In this document: one piece after another, positions 1 to 7,635 of the stretch
How positions within the stretch are numbered: position 1 is the first letter of the stretch
How the letters are laid out: the number at the start of each line of letters is the position of its first letter
The notes under the pieces: model-generated
What the model saw: only the letters and a program-made list of their open reading frames with translations
What the model was told of the DNA's origin: nothing
Databases searched by the model: none
Assembly (NCBI RefSeq): GCF_025370785.1
Contig: NZ_JAMXFA010000055.1
Coordinates: 1 to 35,844, forward strand
DNA from: Laspinema olomoucense D3b
GTDB taxonomy: Bacteria > Cyanobacteriota > Cyanobacteriia > Cyanobacteriales > Laspinemataceae
Direction of reading: 5' to 3'
DNA length: 35,844 nt
Translations under genes and position numbers: made by a program

Positions 1-61
1 GAAACTTTCACGCACGGTTCTGAAGACGAGTCGGGTGGGCGACTGCCCGGCTTAGTTTAAT
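1..61 (+). mobile_element. 3' end of a group II intron (distal domain V and domain VI)
   Basis: The window opens inside the descending strand of a domain V-like hairpin (CACGCACGGTTCT), followed by a domain VI-like stem containing GGGC-GACT-GCCC. The segment ends in GGCTTAGTTTAAT, with an unpaired-A context and a 3' AY end as expected at a group II intron 3' splice site. The sequence agrees with what I know of cyanobacterial group II introns. The body of the intron and any reverse transcriptase ORF lie outside the window. The next bases resume an open TnpB reading frame, which supports placing the splice junction at about 61/62. Confidence 0.72.
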
Positions 62-273
62 CCGATAGATTTTATCCCTCCAGTCAACTCTGTTCTAATT
101 GCGGCCATCGTCAAAAAATGCCGCTAAACCAACGGACTTTTGAATGTCAGAATTGTAGTCTGAAAATTGATAGAGACTTGAACGCCAGCGTGAATTTAGA
201 AAAATCGTCGGGCTTCGACGATTACACTTGTGGACGGGGTGCTGCCGACAGTCCCGGACGAAGCAAGAAATAA
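62..273 (+). CDS. tnpB: TnpB (IS200/IS605 family RNA-guided nuclease), C-terminal exon only
   Basis: Reading in frame from GAT at 64, the peptide begins DRFYPSSQLCSNCGH and continues to a stop at 271-273, about 70 codons. It carries the TnpB C-terminal zinc ribbon, CSNC followed by CQNC (Cys-x2-Cys twice), and then the final RuvC segment IDRDLNASVNLE, whose first Asp-Arg-Asp is the conserved RuvC-III acidic position. The rest of tnpB lies upstream of the window, beyond the group II intron. TnpB is a transposon-encoded RNA-guided endonuclease that uses an RNA overlapping its own 3' end and the element's right end. No start codon is available here, so this is a 3' partial gene. It could be restored by intron splicing, or it could be dead. 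Family call is strong; functional status is unknown. Confidence 0.85.
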
Positions 274-298
274 ACATCAATATCCGGCTAGGTCCGGG
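253..298 (+). other. Inverted repeat over tnpB 3' end; candidate IS right-end / omega-RNA structure
   Basis: CCCGGAC at 253-259, inside the last tnpB codons, is the exact reverse complement of GTCCGGG at 292-298. The spacer is 32 bases and contains the stop codon. In IS200/IS605 elements the tnpB 3' end and right end form structured DNA/RNA (the omega-RNA scaffold). The position fits, but the transposon boundary (perhaps within 299-325) cannot be fixed without another copy. Confidence 0.35.
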
Positions 299-363
299 TT
301 TGTTTAAGTTTTATAGAGCAGATGCTGCCTATCCTAACCTGAGCAACCAGAATCGAACATCCC

Positions 364-1212
364 CTAATCCGACTTAATCGCCACAAAATCGTAACTACCG
401 AAAATTTTCAGGGTCTCCGTGTGGGAGCGTAATTCCTGGAAAGCTGATTCCACCGAGGATTTTCGCGAATCACATTCTAAATCCAGAAAAAACAAATATT
501 CCCCGAGCGATCGCTTAGTGGGGCGAGATTCAATGCGACTTAAATTAATCCCCCGACTGGCAAAGACTTGGAGGGGTTGAGACAGTGCACCGGGAAGATT
601 TGCCGGGACGCTAAAACCCAAAGAGGTATAAGCCCCCCCGGGAGAGGGTTGTAAACTCACCACCCAAAACCGAGTGCAGTTATCTGGGCGATCGTTAATT
701 GGAAAGGCGATGATGGGGAGATCGTAAAGTTCAGCAGCGCGTTGAGAAGAAATCGCCGCAGCGAAGCGATCGCCTTCTAACTGTTGCACCGCCTCCGTTG
801 TAGAATTCGTCGGAATTAATTGCACCGCAGGGAGAAACTGTTCCAACCATCCCTGACATTGAGCTAACGCTTGGGGATGAGAATAAACCGTTTTAATCGC
901 TGACAACTCTTGGACAGGGGAAATCAGCGCATGAGAAATTGGCAACACCAGGGCCCGTTGAATTTGCAGACTATCTAACTGCCAGAGAGCATCGAGGGTC
1001 ATCGGCACACTCCCTTCCAGGGAATTTTCCACTGGCACCACTGCCCGTTGAGCCTGCGATCGGGCAACAGCGCGTAACGTTTGGGAGATACTGGGATAGG
1101 GACACAACAAACATTCCTCCCCTGTATCTTGCTGCAACTGGTCCACATAAGCGATCGCTGCCGCTTCGGAATAGGTGCCTGGAGGCCCTAAATAGGCAAT
1201 GGATACAGTCAT
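364..1212 (-). CDS. pheA: Prephenate dehydratase (phenylalanine biosynthesis)
   Basis: This gene encodes a 282-residue monofunctional prephenate dehydratase, the normal size for the family. The enzyme converts prephenate to phenylpyruvate in phenylalanine synthesis in the cytoplasm. The N-terminus has the family signature YLGPPGTYSE, then VENSLEGSV near residue 62 and the catalytic TRFWVVS motif near residue 180, whose Thr-Arg-Phe is essential in the family. The last 80 or so residues form an ACT regulatory domain with the ESRPTK phenylalanine-binding motif, so feedback inhibition by Phe is expected. No chorismate mutase domain is fused. The ATG at 1212 is preceded by a good ribosome site, GAGGAAACC, a few bases upstream. 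The gene converges on the tnpB remnant and is divergent from the DUF1997 pair. Confidence 0.96.
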   Translation of the reverse strand: MTVSIAYLGPPGTYSEAAAIAYVDQLQQDTGEECLLCPYPSISQTLRAVARSQAQRAVVPVENSLEGSVPMTLDALWQLDSLQIQRALVLPISHALISPVQELSAIKTVYSHPQALAQCQGWLEQFLPAVQLIPTNSTTEAVQQLEGDRFAAAISSQRAAELYDLPIIAFPINDRPDNCTRFWVVSLQPSPGGAYTSLGFSVPANLPGALSQPLQVFASRGINLSRIESRPTKRSLGEYLFFLDLECDSRKSSVESAFQELRSHTETLKIFGSYDFVAIKSD

Positions 1213-1549
1213 CGCAGGTTTCCTCAGTTAACTCAGTTCTTTTTGAAAAATAACAAAAGGGCGAACACCAGAAAACTCCAAAAGTCGGATCTACGGATCC
1301 TGGTGCTCCCGTCAAACTTTCATCGGTGAGATTGTCCCCATCAGTTAAGTTTTTTAGGGTGTTTCTCAGAAATAGAGTAAGATTAACGGCAAGTTAAAGC
1401 GGTTATTCTATTATCCCTTGGGTCATTTCCCGTATTTAATCACCAAATGGCCAACAGTAAAGCGTGATTTTCCAAAGTTTACACTGTGTTAAAAAATGTA
1501 AATTTTGATAGCGTAGAGATTAAGAAACCTAAATCTGAGTGTAACCCCC
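1213..1549. other. Divergent intergenic region between pheA and the first DUF1997 gene
   Basis: This 337-bp AT-rich region must hold the promoters of both divergent genes. I see no gene, no clear terminator and no recognised RNA motif. Runs such as TTAAGTTTTTTAGG near 1345-1360 and the AT-rich stretch 1480-1520 are compatible with promoters, but no well-spaced -35/-10 pair stands out. Confidence 0.4.
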
Positions 1550-2140
1550 ATGCATAATATCCGGTTTGTCGCATCTCAGTCTGTGTCCATCCCTGTTCCC
1601 GTCCAACCTGTTCCGATTCAACATTACCTGCGCCAACCGCAACGCTTAATTAGAGCGCTGGTGGATCCGACTCGGACCGAACAATTAGGGAAAGAACGGT
1701 TTAGATTAAAAATGCGTCCCTTAGAGTTTATGATGCTGCGGATTCAACCCACGGTGGAGCTCAGAGTCTGGGCAAAACCGGATGGGACCGTTCATTTAGT
1801 TTCCGTGGGGAGTGAAATCCGAGGGATTGAATATATCGATCGCCGCTTTTGCCTGGATCTGCTGGGGAAACTCTCCCCAGTGGAAGAAGGGGGAGTGACT
1901 TATTTGAAAGGAAAAGCGGATTTAGTCGTAGAGGTAGATTTGCCACCGCCCTTGTGGATGGCCCCGAAATCTTTATTAGAAACCACTGGAAATGGATTGC
2001 TCAAGAGTGTGTTGCTGACAATTAAGCAACGGTTGATGCACCAGTTGTTACTCGATTATCGTCACTGGGCATCCGATGCCCCCGAGTCTGAGTTGGCGGT
2101 GGGGGGTCAGGTGCTTTCGCCGAATACACCCCCGGCATAA
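1550..2140 (+). CDS. DUF1997 family protein, first of a tandem pair
   Basis: This 196-residue soluble protein belongs to DUF1997, a family found in cyanobacteria and plastid-bearing eukaryotes with no established function. It matches the 184-residue product of the next gene along its length: N-terminal F-V-A-x-Q-S-V, then IxHYLxxPxRLIRA, RLKMRPL, IxPTVxLxVWA, an LPPPLWMAPKSLLExTGN block near residue 140, and a C-terminal LMHQLLLDYRxWA helix. It has no signal peptide or membrane segment. It starts at ATG 1550 without a strong Shine-Dalgarno sequence. The C-terminus is extended by about 15 low-complexity residues relative to its paralogue. The 86-bp gap to the next gene suggests co-transcription of a duplicated pair. 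Confidence 0.85.
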   Translation: MHNIRFVASQSVSIPVPVQPVPIQHYLRQPQRLIRALVDPTRTEQLGKERFRLKMRPLEFMMLRIQPTVELRVWAKPDGTVHLVSVGSEIRGIEYIDRRFCLDLLGKLSPVEEGGVTYLKGKADLVVEVDLPPPLWMAPKSLLETTGNGLLKSVLLTIKQRLMHQLLLDYRHWASDAPESELAVGGQVLSPNTPPA

Positions 2141-2226
2141 GGGCAAAAAGAAAAGATTGCCAATCCGTGTAAACTACTGTAAGGTTTATGAAACCCGCTT
2201 AACAAATATTAATAGAGTCTCCTCCC

Positions 2227-2781
2227 ATGTACTATCAGTTTGTTGCCACACAATCGGTTGATCTGGCTGTTCCACAGCAACCTGTAGAGATTGAGAGGTA
2301 TTTGCAGTCCCCTGAACGGATTGTTAGGGCGATCGCAGATCCAAGCTGCATCCACCAATTAACTAGCGATTGCTACCGGCTGAGAATGCGGCCCTTAAAC
2401 TTCTTTAGTTTAAAAATCGAACCCACCGTAGACATGAAGGTTTGGGCGGATGGGGAAGGAACAATTTGTTTAGAATCCGTAGGCTGTAATCTGCGTGGGA
2501 TTGAAACCATTAACGAACACTTCCAGTTAGAACTGAGTGGGACAATGGAAGCCTATCGCAATCACGGGAAGACTTATTTAGGAGGGGATGCGGAGTTAGG
2601 ATTAACTATTTACCTACCCCCACCCTTTTCCATGATGCCGAAATCCATCATTCAAAGTACGGGGAATAATTTACTCGGAAATGTCCTGCTAAAAATGAAG
2701 CAAGGATTAATGCAGCAGTTATTATTAGATTACAAAACTTGGGCAACCGCCGAACAAGGTCAAGAACTGGTCGCGGCATAG
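2227..2781 (+). CDS. DUF1997 family protein, second of a tandem pair
   Basis: This is a 184-residue paralogue of the upstream gene. It shares VATQSVDLAVPQQPVEIERY, RLRMRPL, IEPTVDMKVWA, the proline-rich LPPPFSMMPKSIIQSTGN block and the C-terminal LMQQLLLDYKTWA helix. Function is unknown for the family. The sequences have diverged clearly outside these blocks, so the duplication is old rather than a recent copy error. It starts at ATG 2227 after an AT-rich stretch and a weak purine-poor leader. Two small hairpins without a T-run follow the stop codon (GACCC/GGGTC at 2787-2800 and GAAGT/ACTTC at 2806-2819) and may mark the 3' end of the transcript. Confidence 0.85.
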   Translation: MYYQFVATQSVDLAVPQQPVEIERYLQSPERIVRAIADPSCIHQLTSDCYRLRMRPLNFFSLKIEPTVDMKVWADGEGTICLESVGCNLRGIETINEHFQLELSGTMEAYRNHGKTYLGGDAELGLTIYLPPPFSMMPKSIIQSTGNNLLGNVLLKMKQGLMQQLLLDYKTWATAEQGQELVAA

Positions 2782-3516
2782 ATTAGGACCCAGGAGGGTC
2801 GGACAGAAGTTGAGACTTCAGACCAGAACCCGAGTTTCGCCGAGGGAAGGGGTTGCTTTGTTGTCAGCATTTGGGTAAAGAAACCCTGCTGTCTTCACCC
2901 TACTTGACCTAGGCTTGAGGCAGAGGAAAAAGTCTGGAGGGGCAATTCTGAGGGGATTGCCTCTACCGGGTCCTCAAGTAGCTAGATGATGCGTCACTGG
3001 GGTAAATTTAATCATTTTTTAAGAGATAAAATTCAGGATAAGGTTAATCTGGTTGCAGGGTCGGCGATCGCACAGCGCATAGAAGACTCACCGGATCAAG
3101 CCTAATTTAACGGGCCGAACCTCCCCTGCTTTACCCCAGGTGGGGTGAAACTTTTATGAGAAAAAGCTAAACAGCCAGACCAGGGTAATGCCATTGTAGC
3201 GACAGAGTGCCATTGACTCATCGGGCTGTCGAGAATAAGATAGGGGTAGCATTTCATTTTAATCCCAAAATGGGATAAGAAGAGCTGCGTCCCCACCCAT
3301 TCCTGATCGACCCGCTTCTGACCCACTGAGTAGGGAGTACCCTAGGTCAGACGGATGCGGACTGAACCCGATCACGAGCCGTCATGAACTTATTCAAGGC
3401 GATCGCAACCGCGAGGATGCCGGAGACTGTTTTTATAGCAGCGAGGGCGAGTTCCTTCTTTTGTGTTAATCTCGCCAAAATTAAGCTGGAGTTATTTTAA
3501 TTAGAGCGATTGTAAA
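2782..3516. other. 735-bp intergenic stretch without a convincing gene
   Basis: No ORF here has family-like composition; a 74-codon minus-strand frame at 3102-3326 looks spurious. The stretch holds the two small hairpins just after the DUF1997 gene, a compound hairpin at 3318-3350 and an inverted pair GGCGAG (3447-3452) / CTCGCC (3472-3477). Just before the IS630-type gene, at 3481-3504, lies a sequence resembling the ends of the MITE-like elements described below. The region may be decayed mobile DNA. Confidence 0.4.
3318..3350. repeat. Compound hairpin in intergenic DNA
   Basis: The outer arms CTGACC (3318-3323) and GGTCAG (3345-3350) enclose inner arms TAGGG (3331-3335) and CCCTA (3340-3344), separated by AGTA. 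No T-run follows on either strand, so a simple intrinsic terminator is unlikely. It could be an element end or a protein-binding palindrome. Confidence 0.35.
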
Positions 3517-4011
3517 ATGGCGAATACCCTCAAGTTAGATATCAAAGAACCAGCCGAAGATCTCAAAACTCGTTTCAAAAAAGAGACGAACGCTCAAAAA
3601 AAAGAAAGACTACACGCTTTGTACTTACTAAAATCTGGTAAAGTCAGCACCTTAGAATCCCTTTCAAGACTGCTATCGAGAGATACCTCAACCCTCTATC
3701 GGTGGTTTCAGAAGTACAAAAACGAAGGATTAGACGGATTACTCAAAGTTTATAAACCCGCTGGGAGACCGATTACCATTCCAGCCGAGGCCCTAGAAAA
3801 ACTGAAATTAAGAATTCAAAGTGACGAAGGGTTTAAAAGCTATGGAGAGATTCAATCTTGGTTGAAAGAAGCCTGCGGAGTTGATGTAGATTATCATGTA
3901 GTTTATCGAGCCGTGCGCTATAAATTTAAAGGTAAATTTAAGTCTACCAGACGGTCAAGGCCCCGAAGAAATCCTCCCCTTTCAACATTGCAACTTAGCT
4001 CATTTAAATGA
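3517..4011 (+). CDS. IS630-type helix-turn-helix protein lacking the DDE catalytic domain
   Basis: This 164-residue protein matches the N-terminal DNA-binding half of IS630-family transposases. A helix-turn-helix lies around residues 40-75 (LSRLLSRDTSTLYRWFQKYK), followed by the typical GLDGLLKVYKPAGRP linker and a second winged-helix-like region ending in YHVVYRAVRYKFKGKFK. A full transposase would then enter the DDE domain. Here the frame instead runs about 25 Arg/Pro/Ser-rich residues and stops, and no DDE-like sequence appears downstream in any frame. IS630 elements are often split into two overlapping frames, so this may be an orfA remnant whose orfB was lost. A domesticated stand-alone DNA-binding protein is the alternative. 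The ATG at 3517 has no clear ribosome site. Confidence 0.7.
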   Translation: MANTLKLDIKEPAEDLKTRFKKETNAQKKERLHALYLLKSGKVSTLESLSRLLSRDTSTLYRWFQKYKNEGLDGLLKVYKPAGRPITIPAEALEKLKLRIQSDEGFKSYGEIQSWLKEACGVDVDYHVVYRAVRYKFKGKFKSTRRSRPRRNPPLSTLQLSSFK

Positions 4012-4016
4012 GCTAA
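3995..4016. repeat. Perfect 22-bp palindrome over the stop codon of the IS630-type gene
   Basis: The sequence is self-complementary, with half-site TTAGCTCATTT and the centre between 4005 and 4006. It contains the TGA stop at 4009-4011. A perfect palindrome of this length is unlikely by chance. It may be a binding site of the adjacent protein or an element end. Confidence 0.5.
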
Positions 4017-4037
4017 AATTAGGTAATAAATCATCCG

Positions 4038-4095
4038 AAAAAGCGAGAATTTTAATTTATTTTTAATCTAAAAATAGCTAAAATACTCGCTTTTT
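4038..4095 (+). terminator. Terminator-like hairpin downstream of the IS630-type gene
   Basis: AAAAAGCGAG (4038-4047) is the reverse complement of CTCGCTTTTT (4086-4095). Internal ATTTTA/TAAAAT pairing extends the stem, and T-runs flank it on both strands. The A-rich left arm and T-rich right arm suit bidirectional Rho-independent termination. Confidence 0.6.
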
Positions 4096-4110
4096 TCACA
4101 ACAAACTTTT

Positions 4111-4223
4111 CTAAGCTGTTCGCCATCTAAATTGGGAATAAATTTTACCCAAATTGCTATTCCGGCGTAAAGGCGGCGGTATAGCTTCGCTCAGGTAACC
4201 GACTTAAATGGTCGATCGCTTAG
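4111..4223. mobile_element. MITE-like element A with imperfect terminal inverted repeats
   Basis: The left end begins CTAAGCTGTT, then CCAT and TAAATTGGG. The right end, read on the other strand from 4223, begins CTAAGC, then CCATTTAAGT. The element is about 113 bp with no coding capacity, and an inner TTGGG/CCCAA hairpin lies at about 4132-4151. A second element with closely related ends lies at 7636-7766. No target-site duplication could be recognised. The autonomous family is unknown; proximity to the IS630-type gene is suggestive only. Confidence 0.5.
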
Positions 4224-4355
4224 TTGTTGGAGAACGGGTTTTTAGAAAGATAGCAGCGATTACAACCGCGATTGGCTCTTAGGTTCAGAAGTAATTTATT
4301 TGCATGAGGGGCCACCTATAAAATCGCCGAACCTAGATATAACTTTCATCATTCC

Positions 4356-4985
4356 CTAGGAGCAAGGAGCGGCGATCGAGGCCCAAGTTTCAATAGCTTT
4401 AATTAAGCAGGAAATAGAGACAACACCGGACACAAAGATGAGATGACTGGGTACAGATTTATCATGAAATTGTAACAAAGTCTCGACCACGAGAGCGTAG
4501 CGGAATTCATTTTTACCGAGAGTGAGCGATTCCGTCAGAGAAACAAGGGGTTCAATATAAAAGGAGGGAATAGAAAACGAAAGTTGTCGCTGAAGCATTT
4601 TGCTTAACATCCCTAAATAGGCATTTAAAACAACATTTCCAATTTCGGTTAGAATCTCACAAGCGGACGTATCAAGGCAAGGAGGGAGCATTTCTGAATT
4701 TTGCTTGAAGAGATTAGACAACATCAAGGCAGAGTAATAATCCACTAACAGCAGAGCATCCCCGGTGATAGAACCCGTAAACAACTGATGAATTGTCGCA
4801 ACTTGGTTCGGTAAAAGTTCCGAAAATTCAGTGAGTAATCCACTGAGGGGATGAAGAGAAACATTAGAGACCTGGACTACAACCGGGAAACCAATCAGTT
4901 CCGAAAGACAGGCAGCCGTGCGTCGGGCTAAGGCCATTTTGGTAAATTCGGTTAATCCATTTTTTTGTGTTTCAGTCAGTAGCAT
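4356..4985 (-). CDS. cheC: CheC-type chemotaxis phosphatase with one intact active site
   Basis: This 209-residue protein has the CheC/CheX/FliY fold signature. CheC dephosphorylates CheY-P and so terminates the signal, often together with CheD. The conserved phosphatase motif E-x2-N is intact at E114/N117 (LTEIGNVVLNAYLGML). At the position of the first pseudo-symmetric site (LTEFTKMALARRTAACLSEL) the Glu is kept as E13 but the Asn is replaced by Lys16, so only the second site should be catalytic. No receiver domain or membrane segment is present. No cheD gene is seen in the window. It is the last gene of the minus-strand che cluster, 290 bp downstream of cheB, and may have its own promoter. 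Start is ATG 4985, preceded by an AACATAGAGGTGAAC leader that contains GAGGTG. Confidence 0.85.
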   Translation of the reverse strand: MLLTETQKNGLTEFTKMALARRTAACLSELIGFPVVVQVSNVSLHPLSGLLTEFSELLPNQVATIHQLFTGSITGDALLLVDYYSALMLSNLFKQNSEMLPPCLDTSACEILTEIGNVVLNAYLGMLSKMLQRQLSFSIPSFYIEPLVSLTESLTLGKNEFRYALVVETLLQFHDKSVPSHLIFVSGVVSISCLIKAIETWASIAAPCS

Positions 4986-5275
4986 TGTTCACCTCTATGT
5001 TGCTAATTAACTGGCTAAGGCAACTCTCCAAAAGGGTTAAGGGAAATATGACCCAGAAAACCGATGGAGTATTACCACTTTAGCCCCCAAATTTTCAACC
5101 CTAAAATGGGCGACCCTAAACGGAGCAATTGAAACGTCCTCGTCATCGATCGCGAAGACAGAAATTTCCGAGAAACCAGAGTAAACAGTTTTTCTGATGA
5201 ACCCGAAACTGACCCACTTGCTGAATCCATCTGGGGCGTTTCCTTGCCCTTACCAGAAACAACCCAGGTGGCTGA

Positions 5276-6322
5276 TTACAGCCGCTCAAGAATCGCCTGT
5301 GCCATGCAGTTTAGGGTTATAGAGCGGTCACTTAAGCCCGCTTCCACGACCGATCGCGGCATTCCGTAGACGATACAGCTTTCCTCCGCTTCGGTAAAAA
5401 TGGAGCCGCCGCGAGATTTAATCCAAGCAGAACCTTGAGTGCCATCGGAACCCATCCCCGTCATCACCACCCCCAAAACGCGATCGCCAAACACCTCCGC
5501 CGCTGATTGAAACATCACATCCACCGAAGGACGATGGAGCGTATCAAACGGGCGAGCATCCAGGTGGGTCCTAACTGTCCCATCACTGTGGCGGACAAAC
5601 GTTAAATGCCTTCCTGCCGCAGCGATGAACACAATTCCGGGTTCGAGAACTTCCCCTTCCGAGGCTTCTACAACCTTCATCAACGACATCTCATTCAGTC
5701 GTTTTGCATACATCGAGGTATAACCCACAGGCATATGTAAAACGATCGCCACAGGGACGGGGAAATTCTCCGGCAACTGACCGATTAAAAAAGCCAGGGC
5801 CTGGGGACCCCCAGTAGAAATCCCGATCGCCACCAGGTCCACAACCCCCGATGAGGGAGAGAAAGACATCCCCTTGCTCAATTGAATCGGACGTTCCGCC
5901 ATCACCGGCAGGCGGTTCAAAGGAACATTCGCAGCCGCCTTCACCTTTTCAATCAACTCATTGCTGATCTCAAAAATCTTTTCATTCGCCAAAGCTGTTG
6001 GCTTTTGCAAGAAGTCAACAGCCCCAGCATCCAGGGCGGCAAGTACCTGTTCCCCTCCTTCACTAGCAATACTAATAATCACCACGGGAATGGGACGACG
6101 GGCCATCTGTTTGCGCAAGAATTCCACCCCGTCCATTTCCGGCATGATCAAGTCTAAAGTAACCACATCGGGGTTCAGGGTTTCGATCGCCTCCAATGCT
6201 TCCGCTCCGTCTCGCGACGTTCCTACCACTTCAATAAAGGGAGAACGGGATAGCATTTGCTTGACTACCTTGCGCACATAAGCTGAATCATCTACTACCA
6301 AAACTCGTACAACTTTATTCAT
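5276..6322 (-). CDS. cheB: CheB protein-glutamate methylesterase/deamidase with receiver domain
   Basis: This is a full-length CheB of about 348 residues. The N-terminal receiver domain has acidic pair DD at 11-12, phospho-acceptor D57 in TLDLIMPEMDG, and a QKP lysine near residue 103. A linker leads to the methylesterase domain with nucleophile S169 in GISTGGPQ, catalytic His in IVLHMPVGYT and Asp in GMGSDGTQGS. It removes methyl groups from receptor glutamates (and deamidates glutamines) after phosphorylation by CheA. I chose ATG 6322 because GGGGA lies 5 bases upstream and the receiver fold then starts immediately. An upstream in-frame ATG at 6334 adds four residues. It sits about 130 bp downstream of cheR. 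CheB is absent from most cyanobacterial Pil-Chp-like systems, so its presence indicates an adapting pathway. Confidence 0.95.
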   Translation of the reverse strand: MNKVVRVLVVDDSAYVRKVVKQMLSRSPFIEVVGTSRDGAEALEAIETLNPDVVTLDLIMPEMDGVEFLRKQMARRPIPVVIISIASEGGEQVLAALDAGAVDFLQKPTALANEKIFEISNELIEKVKAAANVPLNRLPVMAERPIQLSKGMSFSPSSGVVDLVAIGISTGGPQALAFLIGQLPENFPVPVAIVLHMPVGYTSMYAKRLNEMSLMKVVEASEGEVLEPGIVFIAAAGRHLTFVRHSDGTVRTHLDARPFDTLHRPSVDVMFQSAAEVFGDRVLGVVMTGMGSDGTQGSAWIKSRGGSIFTEAEESCIVYGMPRSVVEAGLSDRSITLNCMAQAILERL

Positions 6323-6454
6323 ATAGTTCCCCATTGATTTAACGCTTGACCTTAATGAACTGGACTTAATTTAATCCTTTTTAAAATTAAAAATAGCAAC
6401 TCTTTAATTTACTTCTTTTTAACTCAAAGGATGAGTAACAAAATCTCGCGATTC

Positions 6455-7354
6455 TTACAACCCCTCACTTTTAACAGCTTTCTCCTTTACATAAACAAAA
6501 GCACCTCCAATTTCTTGCAAATCGAAATCGCTATTCAGTTTAAGCAGGGATTCAGAAGACCCTAAAAATAAATAAGCGCGATTGGGCATCCTCTGATAAA
6601 AATAATCAACCGTTTTCCGAATCGAGTCTGGGGAGAAGTAAATAAATACATTCCGGCAAAAAATGATATCGGATTGACTTAAAAGTTCAATTTCTGACCC
6701 ATTCATTAAATTTGCAACATTCCAGTGAATCCGCTTATGCAAGGAAGAAGAGACTTGCCAACCCAGTTCTGATTTAGTAAAGTATTTTTCTTGGAGGGAG
6801 GCTGGAAAGTTGCGAAAAGAGCGGTCGCGATATACCCCCCTTCGAGCTTTGGCGATCGCCCCAGTAGCGGCATCCGATGCATACAATTCAATCCGTAATC
6901 GTTCAAACCATCCCCCTTCCTCCAATGCCATCCCAATCGATAGGGGTTCTTCTCCCGTGGCACAGGCAGAACTCCAAATCCGCAGAGGCTTCGAGGAAAA
7001 CGAGTAGGAACCCCCCGGGGCAAAATTCCCTCGACGCTCCGCCAAATACTGAGGTAACAGCACCTTAACTAGAGCCGTTAACGCATCGCTTTCTCTCCAA
7101 AAGAACGTCTCCTGTACTGAAAGAGCATCAATGACAAGCTTCCACTCCTCCGTGGCCAGCGCATCGTATTTTAGCAGATAGTAATAATCTAAAAATGAAT
7201 TCAACCCGCGCTCAATCACGCAAGGAGTCAGTTTATCGGCTAAAATTTCCCGCTTGTCATTTTCATAATATAAACCGGCCCGTTCATGAATCAAATCGCG
7301 CAGAATAGTAAACACACTATCTGACAACTGTAAAGGCTGTGGAAAAAATCTCAT
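6455..7354 (-). CDS. cheR: CheR chemoreceptor glutamate methyltransferase
   Basis: This CheR methylates receptor glutamates with S-adenosylmethionine. The N-terminal helical domain has RDLIHERAGLYYENDKRE and the catalytic domain has VQETFFWRE near residue 105, the SAM-binding IWSSACATGEEPLSIGM, DIIFCRNVFIYF and a C-terminal YLFLGSSESL. No TPR extension is present. The longest frame opens at a TTG at 7429 (324 residues). I prefer ATG 7354 (299 residues), which starts just before the conserved N-terminal helix; another ATG lies at 7411, and none has a strong ribosome site. A 570-bp stretch of repeats separates it from the PAS-HEAT gene, so cheR, cheB and cheC may form a separate transcript from the upstream che genes. 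Confidence 0.93.
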   Translation of the reverse strand: MRFFPQPLQLSDSVFTILRDLIHERAGLYYENDKREILADKLTPCVIERGLNSFLDYYYLLKYDALATEEWKLVIDALSVQETFFWRESDALTALVKVLLPQYLAERRGNFAPGGSYSFSSKPLRIWSSACATGEEPLSIGMALEEGGWFERLRIELYASDAATGAIAKARRGVYRDRSFRNFPASLQEKYFTKSELGWQVSSSLHKRIHWNVANLMNGSEIELLSQSDIIFCRNVFIYFSPDSIRKTVDYFYQRMPNRAYLFLGSSESLLKLNSDFDLQEIGGAFVYVKEKAVKSEGL

Positions 7355-7524
7355 GGCTAGAGTAGAAGAATATAGAAATCTTTCATGAGATGCAACATCC
7401 CGGACTTTCATTAATAGGTGTATGTCCAAGACTACCTAAAGCTTTCGGGTCGGGATGAGATCAACGGGGAGCAGAAACCTGAAATAAAACCAAATCCGGT
7501 TGTCAGAACTAGGTTTTCTCTTTT

Positions 7525-7542
7525 AGCCTGCCTCCGCAGGCT
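7525..7542. repeat. REP-type hairpin of a kind common in filamentous cyanobacteria
   Basis: AGCCTGC (7525-7531) and GCAGGCT (7536-7542) form a perfect 7-bp stem around CTCC. I recognise this AGCCTGC/GCAGGCT palindrome as an abundant dispersed repeat type in cyanobacterial genomes; that part is recollection, not computed. Confidence 0.55.
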
Positions 7543-7635
7543 ATAGCCCTAACGGACCGGAAGAAAGCTAACGTCCGTAGAGCCAGACCCTGCATGAGTG
7601 CGGGTTTTTACAGACCTTTAAAAACCGGATTCCGT

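Noticed and set aside
3102-3326. 74-codon minus-strand ORF
   Set aside because: Its composition is unconvincing, it shows no recognisable motif and it lies in repeat-like intergenic DNA.
4986-5275. Coding-like plus-strand frame between cheC and cheB
   Set aside because: About 78 codons are open but lack a start codon, and the frame continues antisense into cheB. It is probably chance.
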